Shown here: positions 22,536 through 33,332 of the stretch, in pieces
Layout of the letters: each line of letters begins with the position of its first letter
How positions within the stretch are numbered: position 1 is the first letter of the stretch
Assembly (NCBI GenBank): GCA_949987565.1
Contig: OX465115.1
Span: 13,143,083-13,207,082, forward strand
DNA from: Luidia sarsii
Taxonomy: Eukaryota > Echinodermata > Asteroidea > Paxillosida > Luidiidae
DNA: 64,000 nucleotides
Direction: 5' to 3'
Program-made: the position numbers and the translations under genes
The notes under the pieces: model-generated
Database searches by the model: none
What the model was told of the DNA's origin: nothing
Seen by the model: only the letters and a program-made list of their open reading frames with translations

Positions 22536-22783
22536 GTGACAACGGCACAGCATAATGAGGAATAACCCCACTTTTGAGATTTTGAGGTTTTCTAATGATG
22601 TGAAAGAGTATACCATTAGCTTTTAAATGATATCAAAATATAATATCCTCTAATACTTAAAATTTCCGGGAAAAAACTATAAAAAAAAGATTTGTAATCG
22701 AATTGTGTAGATACTTTAACAGGCGTTGTTTACTCAAAAAAGTGTTTTGGTGGGATATTTCTCATGTCGCTGTGCCGGGTCAC
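22536..22783. mobile_element. GTGACCCGGCACAG MITE, copy 2
   Basis: It begins gtgacaacggcacagcataa and ends gctgtgccgggtcac. Flanking atat on both sides fits a 4-bp duplication. The interior (cacttttgagattttgaggt) is the same as in copy 1. Confidence 0.85.
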
Positions 22784-23102
22784 ATATATAGGAAGGAGTT
22801 TCGACCCATGCACTTCCTTTCTCCTGCTAATAGGATCGAAACGCGAGGTTCTGTTGATATTATAGTTATCCAAGGAAATAACTCCCCAAGTGATTTCTCC
22901 TTGTTCCTGATTGCATCCCTCTATCCCAATTAGGGGAAGTTCATATTCATACGAGGGACTAACCTGGGGACTAAACTCGAAAGGTGTCGTTTGGACACAA
23001 CTTTTTTTTCGAGGGGTCAAGTCATTCCTACTAAGGGGTGGTACTACTCCCCAGTCCATGCACTGTGGGTATTTACGACCTACCACCCACTGTATTATCG
23101 GT

Positions 23103-23652
23103 TAGACCATGGAGGAATAAGGAGACAAGGCTTGCCCATTCCCCATCACACACATCTGGTGCTGGTGGCCCCTATAGTAGGTTGCGTTATCATCGGTTGT
23201 CAGTGGTATCATGATTATGAACGTAGGGTGATTTTTGAATTTGCAGTCAGCTACTCGAACCCCTGCTGAGAAAGACTATACAAACCGCAAACTAACACCC
23301 AAGCCAGTCCCTCATCTGAACATTATACCCTTAAGCCGTGTCCGCATTGGACTTATTTTTTACCGAGCCCGTGGGTAACATTCCAATGGGTAAATCTTCC
23401 CGGCGTCCGCACTCGGACTTTTCGACTCGGGTAAACTAACCGAGACGATGGGTAAAACTAACCGACTCATGTACATGTGCATGTACTGTAGGTACACAAA
23501 CACGTTGTTACCCTGTGCCCGCACGAGTCTTGCATACAGTAACGTAACGTGCGGGGCGCCGGATGTGTTTTTTTACCGAGTCGTTTACCGAGACGTCGTG
23601 TCCGGATTGGACTTATCGACTCGGTTAAACCATGGAGGAATAAGGAGAGAGG
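23103..23652. repeat. Direct pair of a 20-bp phrase
   Basis: accatggaggaataaggaga occurs at about 23106 and again at about 23629 in the same orientation. The second copy lies inside the TTAA element 23331-23831, where it interrupts the usual internal sequence. Confidence 0.6.
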
Positions 23653-23831
23653 TTAAACTGACCTGGTCAATTTAACTGGGCAGAAGTTGGTCGGTTAAAC
23701 TACCCACTGGAGTCGGGTAAGTTACCTGGGAGGAAAACTTCCTGGGCTGTCCGCACTGGACTTAAAATGGTCAATTTACCCATTTGCTCGGTTAGTTTTC
23801 CCATTTTAAGTCCAGTGCGGACGCGGCTTAA
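23331..23831. mobile_element. 501-bp TTAA-flanked MITE abutting receptor B
   Basis: The left end ttaagccgtgtccgcattgg and right end ccagtgcggacgcggcttaa are inverted. TTAA at both edges fits a piggyBac-type or Kolobok-type target duplication. Interior phrases such as gactcggtta and gggtaagttacctggga recur at 40720-40860. Confidence 0.8.
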
Positions 23832-23842
23832 GTGAGACCTGA

Positions 23843-25507
23843 CTAACGGACGGCTGCGTAGGCGTAGGTATTGTCATTGTCGTCAGATACTTGATGATAT
23901 AGTCCCGTGTCCGTGTCCATCTCGGTACCACTGGCCGCCAATGAGCGGGACGCGGTGGGTTCGGATGCAAAGGGAACGTACAGAATGTTTTCCACGGTCT
24001 CAGCGTACACCTCCAGCTCCGGCGGACGGGGCGACAGGCAGGCCGCGTACGGCTCCTCGGCGCCGGGCGGGGGCGGCCCTTCCTCGGCCGGCTTCGGCGG
24101 GCTCGCCTCCGACAGCTCGTGGTAGACGTTCTCGTCAGCGGCGGGTCTTGTGATCTGGCCCAGAGGGGGAACACTTAGGAGTTCGTGCTCGCTGGCGTCG
24201 CCCGGGCTTCTCTGCTTCCCGCGGCGCCTTCGGACCACCATGCGGCAGACGAGAACGACCAGAGTCAAGACAACGGCGACCGAGAAAGAGACGATGCCTA
24301 TTCCGATCGGAGTCCGGAGGAATGAGATTGCGGGGGGTACATTTTGCCCCATTCCCGTAGAAGTTTCCGCATAGGTGAGATCATCGTCTACGGCAGTTGT
24401 CTGTGGATCGCTCGCCGTGGTCTGCGAACCGCCCGTCGTGGTTTCAACGCCTGTCGAGTTCCGTTCCACCACGAGTGTTACATCGGCCCTTCGTGTCACA
24501 TCGTAGAGAGTCGCCGTGCACGAGAGCTCGGAGCCGTTATCTTCCGGCAGAACTCGAATCAATAGATTCATTCTGCCCAGGAGATCGGGCCTGAAGATTC
24601 TGCTCTCATTCACGTGCGCTGGCACTTGCCAATAGTATTTCAGGGCAGCATCGTCGGCAAACGTCCACCGTGTGAGGCTGACTGCGCAGATGAAGTGCAC
24701 AAATTGCCCATCGTAAAACGGCAATGCAGGATGCATCAGTGAGACGGTAAATCTCTCTTCTGGAGGAGGAGGTGCGGGAAGGACCAAGATGGGGCCGATT
24801 GTGCACGTATCGAAGACGGCATGGACGCCGTCTCCTGCCGTGGCATTGCAAACGAACTCGGAGTTGTTGTAGTAGACGAGTATAGCCAGTCGTTTCTCGA
24901 TGGTACCATCGGCGTGCTCCAGTGTCTCCTGTCGAAAATGCGCGGGATTCAGCGCTCCTGGGTCGCCAGTGACACCGGAGTCGTTCCTCAGCAGCGTGAT
25001 GTCGTCTGGAGAGCGAACGGCCTGGGAGGAGCACGTCAGTGTCAGACTGTCCCCCTCCGTGACCTTGATGGGTCCGATGGGATAGCAATGTGGGGGGTCG
25101 CGGACTACGACTTCGCTGGAGTCGGAGGCGATGCCCTTATGGAACTCTACGAGGACGCACGTGTACGTTCCACCAACAGAAGGCGTCAGATCTTGAATGA
25201 AGATTTCGTATCGCAAAATGGCGCGTCCGAAAATGTCGAACGTGAGGTATTGCGCGGTATGTACACTTTGTCCGACGTTGACAACATGCACTTTTACATC
25301 ATTGTTACTGTGGGTCCAGTAAGGATCTTGTGTCAGTTTGTTAAAATTTTCAATAACGCAGGAGACCAAGACAGACTCTCCCCGCTGGCGAACAATGACG
25401 CTGGGCGTAACGGTGACGCTCGGAGTCGTGGCCAAACAGCAAATCAATTTGGAGAGCGCCAGAACGTACGGCAGAAATCTATTCCGGCAGAAATCCATTG
25501 CCTTCAT
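23843..25507 (-). CDS. Three-Ig-domain type I membrane receptor, single exon (receptor B)
   Basis: One frame of 554 codons starting MKAMDF, with a hydrophobic signal peptide to about residue 27. Ig domain 1 has Cys50 and the GTYTC motif ending at Cys117. Domain 2 has Cys159 and Cys220, with extra cysteines 141 and 235, the latter in CTIGPI. Domain 3 has Cys274, a Trp at 293 and Cys330. Sequons at 175, 214, 221, 300, 324 and 350 suggest a heavily glycosylated ectodomain. A Thr-rich stalk leads to a transmembrane helix at about 401-424, followed by RRRR. The tail carries NVYHEL (Y462), VYAETVENILY (Y501, Y510), LYHQV (Y537) and a C-terminal tyrosine pair (548, 550) in a proline-rich context. 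Domain order, cysteine positions, the IGPI motif and the YAETV module match the gene at 10859-12760, so the two are paralogues despite low overall identity. The stop codon lies only about 12 bp from a TTAA-flanked transposon (23331-23831), which probably forms the 3' UTR. Function is inferred as a signalling or adhesion receptor. Confidence 0.88.
   Translation of the reverse strand: MKAMDFCRNRFLPYVLALSKLICCLATTPSVTVTPSVIVRQRGESVLVSCVIENFNKLTQDPYWTHSNNDVKVHVVNVGQSVHTAQYLTFDIFGRAILRYEIFIQDLTPSVGGTYTCVLVEFHKGIASDSSEVVVRDPPHCYPIGPIKVTEGDSLTLTCSSQAVRSPDDITLLRNDSGVTGDPGALNPAHFRQETLEHADGTIEKRLAILVYYNNSEFVCNATAGDGVHAVFDTCTIGPILVLPAPPPPEERFTVSLMHPALPFYDGQFVHFICAVSLTRWTFADDAALKYYWQVPAHVNESRIFRPDLLGRMNLLIRVLPEDNGSELSCTATLYDVTRRADVTLVVERNSTGVETTTGGSQTTASDPQTTAVDDDLTYAETSTGMGQNVPPAISFLRTPIGIGIVSFSVAVVLTLVVLVCRMVVRRRRGKQRSPGDASEHELLSVPPLGQITRPAADENVYHELSEASPPKPAEEGPPPPGAEEPYAACLSPRPPELEVYAETVENILYVPFASEPTASRSLAASGTEMDTDTGLYHQVSDDNDNTYAYAAVR
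23978..24010 (-). other. Receptor B tail module VYAETVENILY
   Basis: Residues 500-510 of the protein encoded at 23843-25507. It matches the receptor A module at eight of eleven positions, including both tyrosines, while surrounding tail sequence is not alignable by eye. Confidence 0.8.
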
Positions 25508-26300
25508 GTTTCTCCGGTAAAGGAATCTGCTAGCCGGCGAAGATACTCACTGCGTGGTCGTCGCTGCTTAGTAATGCCGGCCACCGTGTGCCGATGACAA
25601 TCCCACACTAGCTCGCCAAATTACTTCGGACTTCACTGATTACAATGTCGACACCAACCGGCTATCACTGTTTCTGTTGCGACTCTGTACTTTCCTGAAC
25701 TGGACACCTTGGTAAACATTTACACGTTATCATACCGCCAAACGGAAATGGCCCAAAGGGAAAATAACCTTGGGTTGCCTCTTCACTTCCGCTGCACAGA
25801 CACCACCCCTTATCAGTTAGTTACGACACAAAAAGGGCATGCGGTGAGATCAAGAACTGATAAATAGGTATTCGTAAACGCGCCCATTACTACTATGTGT
25901 AGATCTTGTCAAATCCATGCATGATTTTATCAGACGAGGAAGTGCGCTGGTGAGGGTCGTCAGACCATGGTCAGACCGGCTGTTCAGTTTACGCAAGGTA
26001 TCGTGGAGTTTGGACGGCGGACAACGGATAAATAATCAAATTAGAACACAACGATGACGAAGTAAGCACCGGTGCAATCATTTCGTCCTACGTCATTGTA
26101 TTCATGACTCCATGTTCCCATTCGGATCGACAAACATTCGCGGGACGATAATGCGGTGACGAAATGTACTGAAAGCGCCCTCTCGCGGCGGTGGCACCCG
26201 CTTGTAGGACGCTTCTATACCTGAGGTCACGCCGTGCTAACTTGGTGGGCAAACCTCTTTCGTCTGTCTGTGCTCACCGTGTGTATGATAGGCATATGAG
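25508..26300. other. Presumed 5' flank of receptor B
   Basis: Directly upstream of the minus-strand ATG. A donor-like GTGAGTATC (minus strand, near 25548) could mark a 5' UTR intron, but no acceptor pairing is evident. Confidence 0.35.
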
Positions 26301-28020
26301 CTTGAGATTCTTACTGCTGTAATCGCGAATCAAAGCAAACGTTTTCAATTGTTTCAAGCGGAACATTAATAGATGTCGTTCTAACCTTTGATCTCATCCT
26401 TGTTTGCTCCCCTTTCCCCCTTCTTCTTATAGCCATCACCTTGTGTGGCCTAGGGTCTATAGACCGTGTAACTGTAAGTATCGTGGTGAAAAAGGTCACC
26501 GTACACCTCCGGGCACCTCCGCGCCGCCTGCTATGGGAGATTAACACTTGCCCAATTTTGAATGCATTATTACATAATGAAGAAAGCCTCTTTCCAACTA
26601 AAAACCCAGGTTTATGGATTAAGTATATTAAAGATATAAAAATGAGCAAAAATAACCTACCAAAAATGAAAATACGGCAGAGAAAACAAATAAATATAAC
26701 CTGACCTTCATCTTCCGGTTGTAAGTACAGTATTGCGAATACGGCCCGACTGTGGTACGCGACGTGAGCATTACTACTTGTATCGAGCCAAAGTTGGTGT
26801 GGTTCGCATTCGGGCAAAAGCGCCTTGTATACTGTACTGTGCATAATGTACACAAAATCAAAACACGATCAACGTAACGCGCGACGTAAGCCAGTACACG
26901 TACTATGTACATACATTTACAAGTTTAAGGTAACATGAGTTCGCTCGTCTGGGAACACGACTATCACCTCTTGTTGCATAAGTTCTACGGTTTCAAACGT
27001 GAACACGAAAATTTATTTTAACTATTTTTGTCTGTAAAACGTGCAAAATCACATACTTTACACATTGTATTTTAATATTCTATTCCTAAATGACTATTCT
27101 AATAGTTTAAACTGCTTCAATTGGCGCGAAACAAAATATTTTAGCAAAAACGTTCGCCGCTCCACGCTTTACCTCCTATTCGAGGAGCCCGGAAGTCAGG
27201 AATCTCGCGATAACACGTACTTTCTCGAGGCCAACTTACACGGTCTATTTCGACCTTGTGCATGGTTGTCGATTCTCCATAAAAAAAAGAGGGGGAAATG
27301 ACATATTTTCCTCAGGAGTATGACTGGATAACTGCATGTATGCCCAGATTAAAAAAAGCTTTCTTAAAAAGTGAAACTGTATAATTTGCCAAATTGTACA
27401 ATTTCTCATTTACATGCGGCACGTCTTATTCCCGATTAATGGATTTTACAAAACTCCCTGGAATCTACCAGGTGACTCTTTTCAATCCCGAAAATGGCTG
27501 AAAATGATCAATTAATACCTCCTGCAGATTCATTATGTCTATATCCCCATAGCACGATGGGAGGACGCGAAACAGGAGTAGGGTAGCGAACGCTGACCGT
27601 GTCTCCGGAAGTCCCAAAGGCTGGAAGGAATTCCGGCAGAAGCACCAAAACGACAGGCGGGAAATCTTTGATTGAAAGCAGAGGGTTCCCGGTGCCTGAC
27701 CCCGACCAAGCAAGTCCCAGGCGCTCCTCAAATAGTTACTCGAACCCTCCATTGTGAGTGGAACAATGAAAGCCACGAATTCCCATCTGACGTTCCCGAC
27801 TAAATATAGGGCCTTGACAGGTCCGAGCTCCCCAAAGCCATATGTCGTCCACAGTATATTATAGGGATTTCTGATTCTGTATTTTGCGAGTGGGTTTTTC
27901 TGGGAAAACTGGCTATACCTACTGGGGATGACGGTAAGCAGACCACCGTCGGAAAAGAAAGCATTCAAATAAGCCAAGGGATATGAGTTACTGATGGAAA
28001 CGATTTATGAAAAAAGCAAA
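26301..28020. other. No gene recognised
   Basis: Minus-strand frames of 180 codons (26311-26853) and 170 codons (27465-27977) are the longest. Their translations show no domain, signal peptide plus partner exon, or composition that I can defend as coding, so they remain unassigned. Confidence 0.4.
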
Positions 28021-28027
28021 GAAAATT

Positions 28028-28085
28028 TAACTGCATTGGAATTTGAACCCATGGTTCTGGTCTATCTAAACCGAGCTCTTTACCT
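28028..28085 (-). mobile_element. tRNA-like SINE fragment
   Basis: On the minus strand, gagctcggtttagatagacc is followed by a T-arm-like atgggttcaaattccaat and an A-rich tail (towards 28010). Confidence 0.4.
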
Positions 28086-28232
28086 TCCCAAATGAACAAC
28101 TACCCGGCACTGTATATAGACTTTTATATCTTTGCTGGGGTGGGGCGTAAGTCAGAAGCATCCGACTGCTGAACTAGTCTATACGACCGTGTGACCTCAA
28201 ATCTTCATTCTGCTTGGAAAATACTGCCAGAC

Positions 28233-28265
28233 TGTCATTGTGTTCAGACTCTGAACACAATGACA
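28233..28265. repeat. Perfect 15-bp-arm hairpin
   Basis: tgtcattgtgttcag and ctgaacacaatgaca are separated by only three bases. No T run follows, so it is not a bacterial-style terminator; its role is unknown. Confidence 0.85.
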
Positions 28266-29550
28266 CAAGGCGAGGAATTGACTTACCTGGTTACTCATTG
28301 TTGGTGGACATTTGAGGGCAGCTAATTCTGAGTTCCTCTCCCGAGAAAAGGCCAGCTCTCCCCGTTATCTGATGCTGTCAATCTTTAACGGGTTGTGATC
28401 CTTCCAGATGGTGCTTTACATCTCTGTCCATTCAAGTTCAGTTCAGATTGTCGCCTAATTGTTCGGCTTTCTTTCACGTTTCCAGTCCACTTGCCACTTG
28501 GCTGAAACTTCGGAGTCGTTCACGTGAACCACCCCCCCCCCCAATTGGTACACGATGAAAAGCCAGTCACACACTACGAAGACACAAGTAATCACTCATA
28601 ATGCTGTGAAGAACTCGACAATGAATTACGATTCCTTTGTTAGGCCTAGCCTCAGCTCTGACTAAATCTGTTTCTTGACTTACAACATAGAGGCTATTAT
28701 TTTTGAAGCGATGAATTTCTCCATGGCTAGCAATAGTCAGCAACGTAGATTAGCTCCTCGACTAGGTCCATGCAGGAAGGGGTTAGGAAAGTAAGTTTTC
28801 AGAAGAAAAACCAGGGAGTTGTGTCCGTTGACTGTCAAGAACTTCAATAATCCTCAAATCCACCGCTGAACGCACCTGGTAGTCTGATGCCTTCCCTTGG
28901 CAACGGAATCCCATGCAAGCACCCCTGCAAAGCTTGGGTACCAGATACGAGCTGGGCCGCTCCATAACAGTTATGTGAGGCGGCATTGGATTCGTCGTAG
29001 CGTCTAGAAGCTTGTTTTTTCAGCCAATCAAATGTACGTTCTCGTGCCAACTTGGCGGCACTCAAAATTAATGTAGGCGGGTTTTTCTGAAGAAAACAAA
29101 GAAATAATTGGGCGCGTTGGAATCTGCTTCACAATAGTTTTTTGTTTTAAATAAGCTTCGATCTCCAAATAAATCCCTAAAACATTATACGAAAAAGTAG
29201 TCTAAATTACAGTAGAAAAATAAATCCACAATATCAGATTCTTAGAGATGAGGCCAATCAAGTCAATCGTTGAACTGACGTCAAGGGAGAGCATTTTGGA
29301 AACCGATGCTCATTAGGGGGCCTATATTGGTCAAGGGAAGAGCTTTAAGCGTAAGTATAGGGCTGTCCTTTTTGTGAGAAATATTGGCAAATACAATCCA
29401 CGTATGAAAAACTTGATGGGTTGATAACATGTTTCCTTTAAAAGGGATATGCAAAAATGGTGCATACAGCTTACTGACTAAAAAAAGACCCCAAAACGAA
29501 TATAAACAATTAGGAAAGCTTGACTTTTCTGGATGCTAGCAGGACCTTTC
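28266..29550. other. No gene recognised
   Basis: Intergenic DNA with only short frames. Confidence 0.45.
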
Positions 29551-29552
29551 TG

Positions 29553-29608
29553 CCTGTTGGGAAAGGTCCAGGTATAGGATCGAAACGTCAGGCCCTCCTA
29601 ACCTTTGA
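29553..29608 (+). repeat. GATCGAAACGTCAGGC short repeat
   Basis: gggaaaggtccaggtatagg then atcgaaacgtcaggccctcc; same family as at 18437. Confidence 0.75.
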
Positions 29609-30006
29609 TTTGTTTTTCTTTTATTATTAAGAACGGGAGCTTGTTTTTGTCAAGTTAAATTGGTAGAGCCAGCCGATTGTTATCGCACGTCACAAAGTCT
29701 CGAGAACCCTGCGACGATGACGTTGAGGATATTGAGGGGAAATGATAACAACAGTGACATGCAGGTACGGGCTACATCCGAGGAGACGGACAACAATGGA
29801 TTGTAACCAGGAAGTAAACTACACTTGGACGCTTGCAAAAAATAGAGTGGGCGGGTCGGGCACCAATCAAGAGACGACAAAGTAGTTCCACTTGCCCTTG
29901 ATGCAAAAAGTGACCTTTCGAAAAGGATCAGGCTGTAGCTGCTTAGCAAAGCAACAGACCGTACCGGTGTGTGAGCAGCGGGCTAGTGGAGAGACTCAAG
30001 TCTGCC

Positions 30007-30391
30007 TAGGCATGGTTCCCGTCCCCTACATGGTCTCCAGACGTCTCACGTCCTCCGAAATGTAGGGGCCGGTAGCTAGCAAAAAATATCGGAGGAAGGC
30101 TGACGGTCTTATGCTAATGAGGCTTGCCATTCCCAGAATGCAATACTGTCACGTGACTAAACTTGGGCCGACTTTCTCCTATTCCGAAAATGTCCGGAAA
30201 ACTCCGAAACCATTTTCGATAACTTTCGGATCGTAATTGCTACTGTCGGTAATTTCCGGCTGTAGACAAAATAAAGGCGCATGCACAAAACTGAACCAAT
30301 CACAGGCCGTGGATGGCTGCTAGCTACCGGCCCCTACATTTCGGAGGACGTGAGACGTCTGGAGACCATGTGGGGGACGGGAACCAGCCTA
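30007..30391. mobile_element. 385-bp TIR element with 9-bp target duplication
   Basis: Arms of about 75 bp start taggcatggttcccgtcccc and end ggggacgggaaccagccta. The flanks are aagtctgcc on both sides (29998-30006 and 30392-30400), an exact 9-bp duplication. No transposase is present. Confidence 0.9.
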
Positions 30392-30559
30392 AAGTCTGCC
30401 ATCGTCACGTGCATTAGGCATTGTCACTGACAGCGTGCGGAGTGGTTGTTGTGCTGCGCTGTGCATGGGATCAGTGAGATTTTCTGACTGAAAAGGCATC
30501 CAACCAAACACTGACAGCAAGGTGACATCGCGATAAAGCCAACCCAAACCGACTTCCGA

Positions 30560-30712
30560 AGCCTAACCGAGCCGAGCCGAGTCGAACCGAACCGAACCGA
30601 ACCGACCCGAACCGACCCGAGCCGGACCAAACCGATCCGAACCAATTTGGACCAAACCGAACCGAACCGGACCAATCCGAAACTAACCGAACCAAAACCG
30701 AACGGAAACGAT
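30560..30712. repeat. Degenerate (CCGAA)n array
   Basis: Runs of accga, accga.c and gccga with drift. On the minus strand they give a spurious Gly-Ser-Val-Arg-Phe repeat. Confidence 0.85.
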
Positions 30713-31540
30713 CCAATCCAATCAACAGTGGACCACTTTTTGTGGTCATGCAACATACAAAAAATGATAAAAGATTTGAACCACAATGAATAATGAACAA
30801 GGTAGACAGTCAATATCAATATAGCGGCTTCCTTATTACGGTTCGAACGCAGGCAGTAACAAAGTGACGAAGTACAAGCAGACATGCTAAGCCTATACAT
30901 TATGTACCATGGGTGGCAGTTCAATGACGCTAGGGACTGCCACCTTGACATTTAAAAAAAAAAATCTATTTCAAATTGTAGGCCTACGTGTAATAAATCA
31001 AGGTGTAATATGAGTAATGTCTTCAAGTTCTGACAGTATTATTAAAGCTCGAGCTCTCTAGAAAACCATATTTAGAAAAGTATAAATAGACAGAGTCAAG
31101 GTTCACCTATTTAGATTTCAATTCAATTGAAGGTTAAGTGCCAATTTTTCTTCTAGTTAAAACCCTCTTTGCTAGTTGATTAATGTGAAAGCAAGGCAGT
31201 CGGTTTTCTTATCTTTGCTTGAAAAGGCTTTGTGACATCCACCCCAGAAAGGCAGACAAAAAGAAAAAGGTCCTGTGACGACTGAAATTTGCCTTAAACC
31301 AATCATTGTTATTTTCTGCCCATCTTTACACAATTATATTTACATATTGCATATTCATAATTAAGACTAGAACTGCGCAGCATGCTACTTGCAAATTGAA
31401 TCTAAATGCTATTTTCCAGCAACTATTCATAAAGGATAAACACAATGTTAATGTTTAACACAATACGCTTTGAGTAATAAAAACAAATTGCAAACTTCCT
31501 CCTGACTAAAATGACCCAAAACTATGAAAATCTGAAATAA
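30713..31540. other. No gene recognised
   Basis: AT-rich intergenic DNA. Confidence 0.45.
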
Positions 31541-31544
31541 TAGG

Positions 31545-31712
31545 AGGGCCTGACGTTTCGATCATAGCAGGACCTTTCTCAAAGCTTTTGAGAAAAGTCC
31601 TGTCAGAATCGAATTAAACGTCAAAGCCGTTGAGAAAGGTACTGCTATAGAATCGAAACGTCAAAAGCCTTTGGGAAAGGTTCTGCTAGGATCAACACGT
31701 CAGCAAGCCAGC
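31545..31712. repeat. Cluster of GATCGAAACGTCAGGC repeats in both orientations
   Basis: One inverted copy (gggcctgacgtttcgatcat) is followed by three direct, progressively degraded copies, so the left pair can fold into a hairpin. Confidence 0.8.
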
Positions 31713-31989
31713 TGTTTAACAATATATGGTTTGCCTGTCCTTCACAGATCCTCCTCTCTTGGCACACAGTGGCCAATATCACCGCCTTCCTCTGTGTGGC
31801 ATGGACTGCAGCTGACCGTGACCCAGGATGCACTTCCCTGTGGGAAACCATGCGCAACCAACGCAGGTTTCCATGACTTCCCAGTCAAAATGCATAGTCA
31901 TCCATTTTAGGTAAATACAGGGCAGAATGAGGCCCTTCATATAGCCTCACAACCTTCAGTCTAACAGGATCCCCATTGTATTATAACCG

Positions 31990-32460
31990 TATAATATGTG
32001 AATAGCATGGATTGTCCTGCAACCATTTACGCATGATGCAAAGATAATATAACAGCATGGTCTGTCCATGGAGGTAGGTTTGTCCTCCATGGTTGGTCAT
32101 AGGTGGAACTGCGGTGATACAACCATGTTGGGTCATACAACCAAGTTCTATAGCATAATGCAATAATATCATAAACAATATGGTTGGTCATATCTCTGTG
32201 TAAGTATAATAATGCCATGATTTTATGAACAGCATGGTTAGTTATGAGAACATGTAAGCATAATGCAAAGATAATACAAATAGCATGGTTGACCATACAA
32301 CCATGTAAGCATAATGTAATGATGCTATTTATAAGCAGTACGGTTGGATATCACTGTAAGTATGTCATGATAACATGAACAGCATGGTTGACCATGTAAC
32401 CATGCAAGCATAATGCAATAATTACAAAAACAGAATGGTTGGTCACGAAACCATTTTCAG
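31990..32460. repeat. Degenerate tandem repeat, unit about 60 bp
   Basis: The phrases agcatggttggtcatacaacc and atgtaagcataatgcaataat recur about seven times, with internal indels. Confidence 0.75.
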
Positions 32461-32520
32461 CCTTTTCCCATGTCTCCTCTTTCTTAGATAATGACTGTGC
32501 ACAGGATTTAGTTGTCACTC

Positions 32521-32596
32521 TGCCTTTGAGAAAGGTCCTGCTAGGATCGAAACGTCAGGCCTGCTAGGATCGAAACGAAAGGCCCACTAAATTTTA
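32521..32596 (+). repeat. GATCGAAACGTCAGGC repeat with partial duplication
   Basis: tgagaaaggtcctgctagga followed by tcgaaacgtcaggcc, then a second ctgctaggatcgaaacgaaaggcccactaaat. Confidence 0.75.
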
Positions 32597-33007
32597 GGAT
32601 TTAGTTATGATACACTGTTGAGTCTTGGAAGAATCTATATATACAGGTACCTTTTTATGCTAAAACAATGATCCGATTTGGCATAAGCTGAAAACAGTCC
32701 CTTTCCAAACTTTTGTACATTTTATGACTTTGCATTTACAATGTTACTCAGGTTATTTTTAGGTAAGAATGCAGCATTTTTTTTTCTAACAAATATTTTG
32801 AAAGCTATCAACATGCAAATATAGTTTTCCACTGAAACAATTCATGAAATTAATTGTTGGCTCACTGATCAAGTTGAATACCTCTAGCCCTAGTATTTAG
32901 AAATTAACAATTTAACTATTTTGCAGATTGCTAAAAATATCAGTTTGACTGAAAGAAAATACAGCGATTATTTTACATGCAATTAAACAAAAAACCTAAA
33001 TATATAT

Positions 33008-33150
33008 GTGACCCGGCACAGCATAATGAGGAATAACCCCACTTTTGAGATTTTTAGGTTTTCTAATGATGTGAAAGAGTATACCATTAGCTTTCAAATG
33101 AGATCAAAATATAATATCCTCTAATACTTCAAATTTCCAAAAATACAAAC
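33008..33150. mobile_element. GTGACCCGGCACAG MITE, copy 3 (truncated)
   Basis: The left end and interior are intact (gtgacccggcacagcataat...), but the inverted right end is missing and the sequence diverges after about 33150. Confidence 0.75.
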
Positions 33151-33332
33151 AAAACATTTTGGCACTCCAAACAATTGTAAAAGGTTAATAACAAAATGTA
33201 CTTTCGAAAAAGTACTCAATGTCTTCCTAACTAAACTTCCTACCTATACTAACTTAACTTTAATCATTTTTTTATCATCTTTGGTTGAATTTGGTTTTAG
33301 AATCAGACAGATGCCAACATGCATAACATTTA

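Noticed and set aside
26311..27977. Minus-strand frames of 180 and 170 codons as possible new genes
   Set aside because: No domain, no plausible splice partners and ordinary intergenic composition. A cDNA hit would be needed to call them.
31671..31910. Possible coding exon downstream of the repeat cluster
   Set aside because: Less repetitive sequence ending near a gtaaat donor-like site, but no domain and no linked exon on either side.
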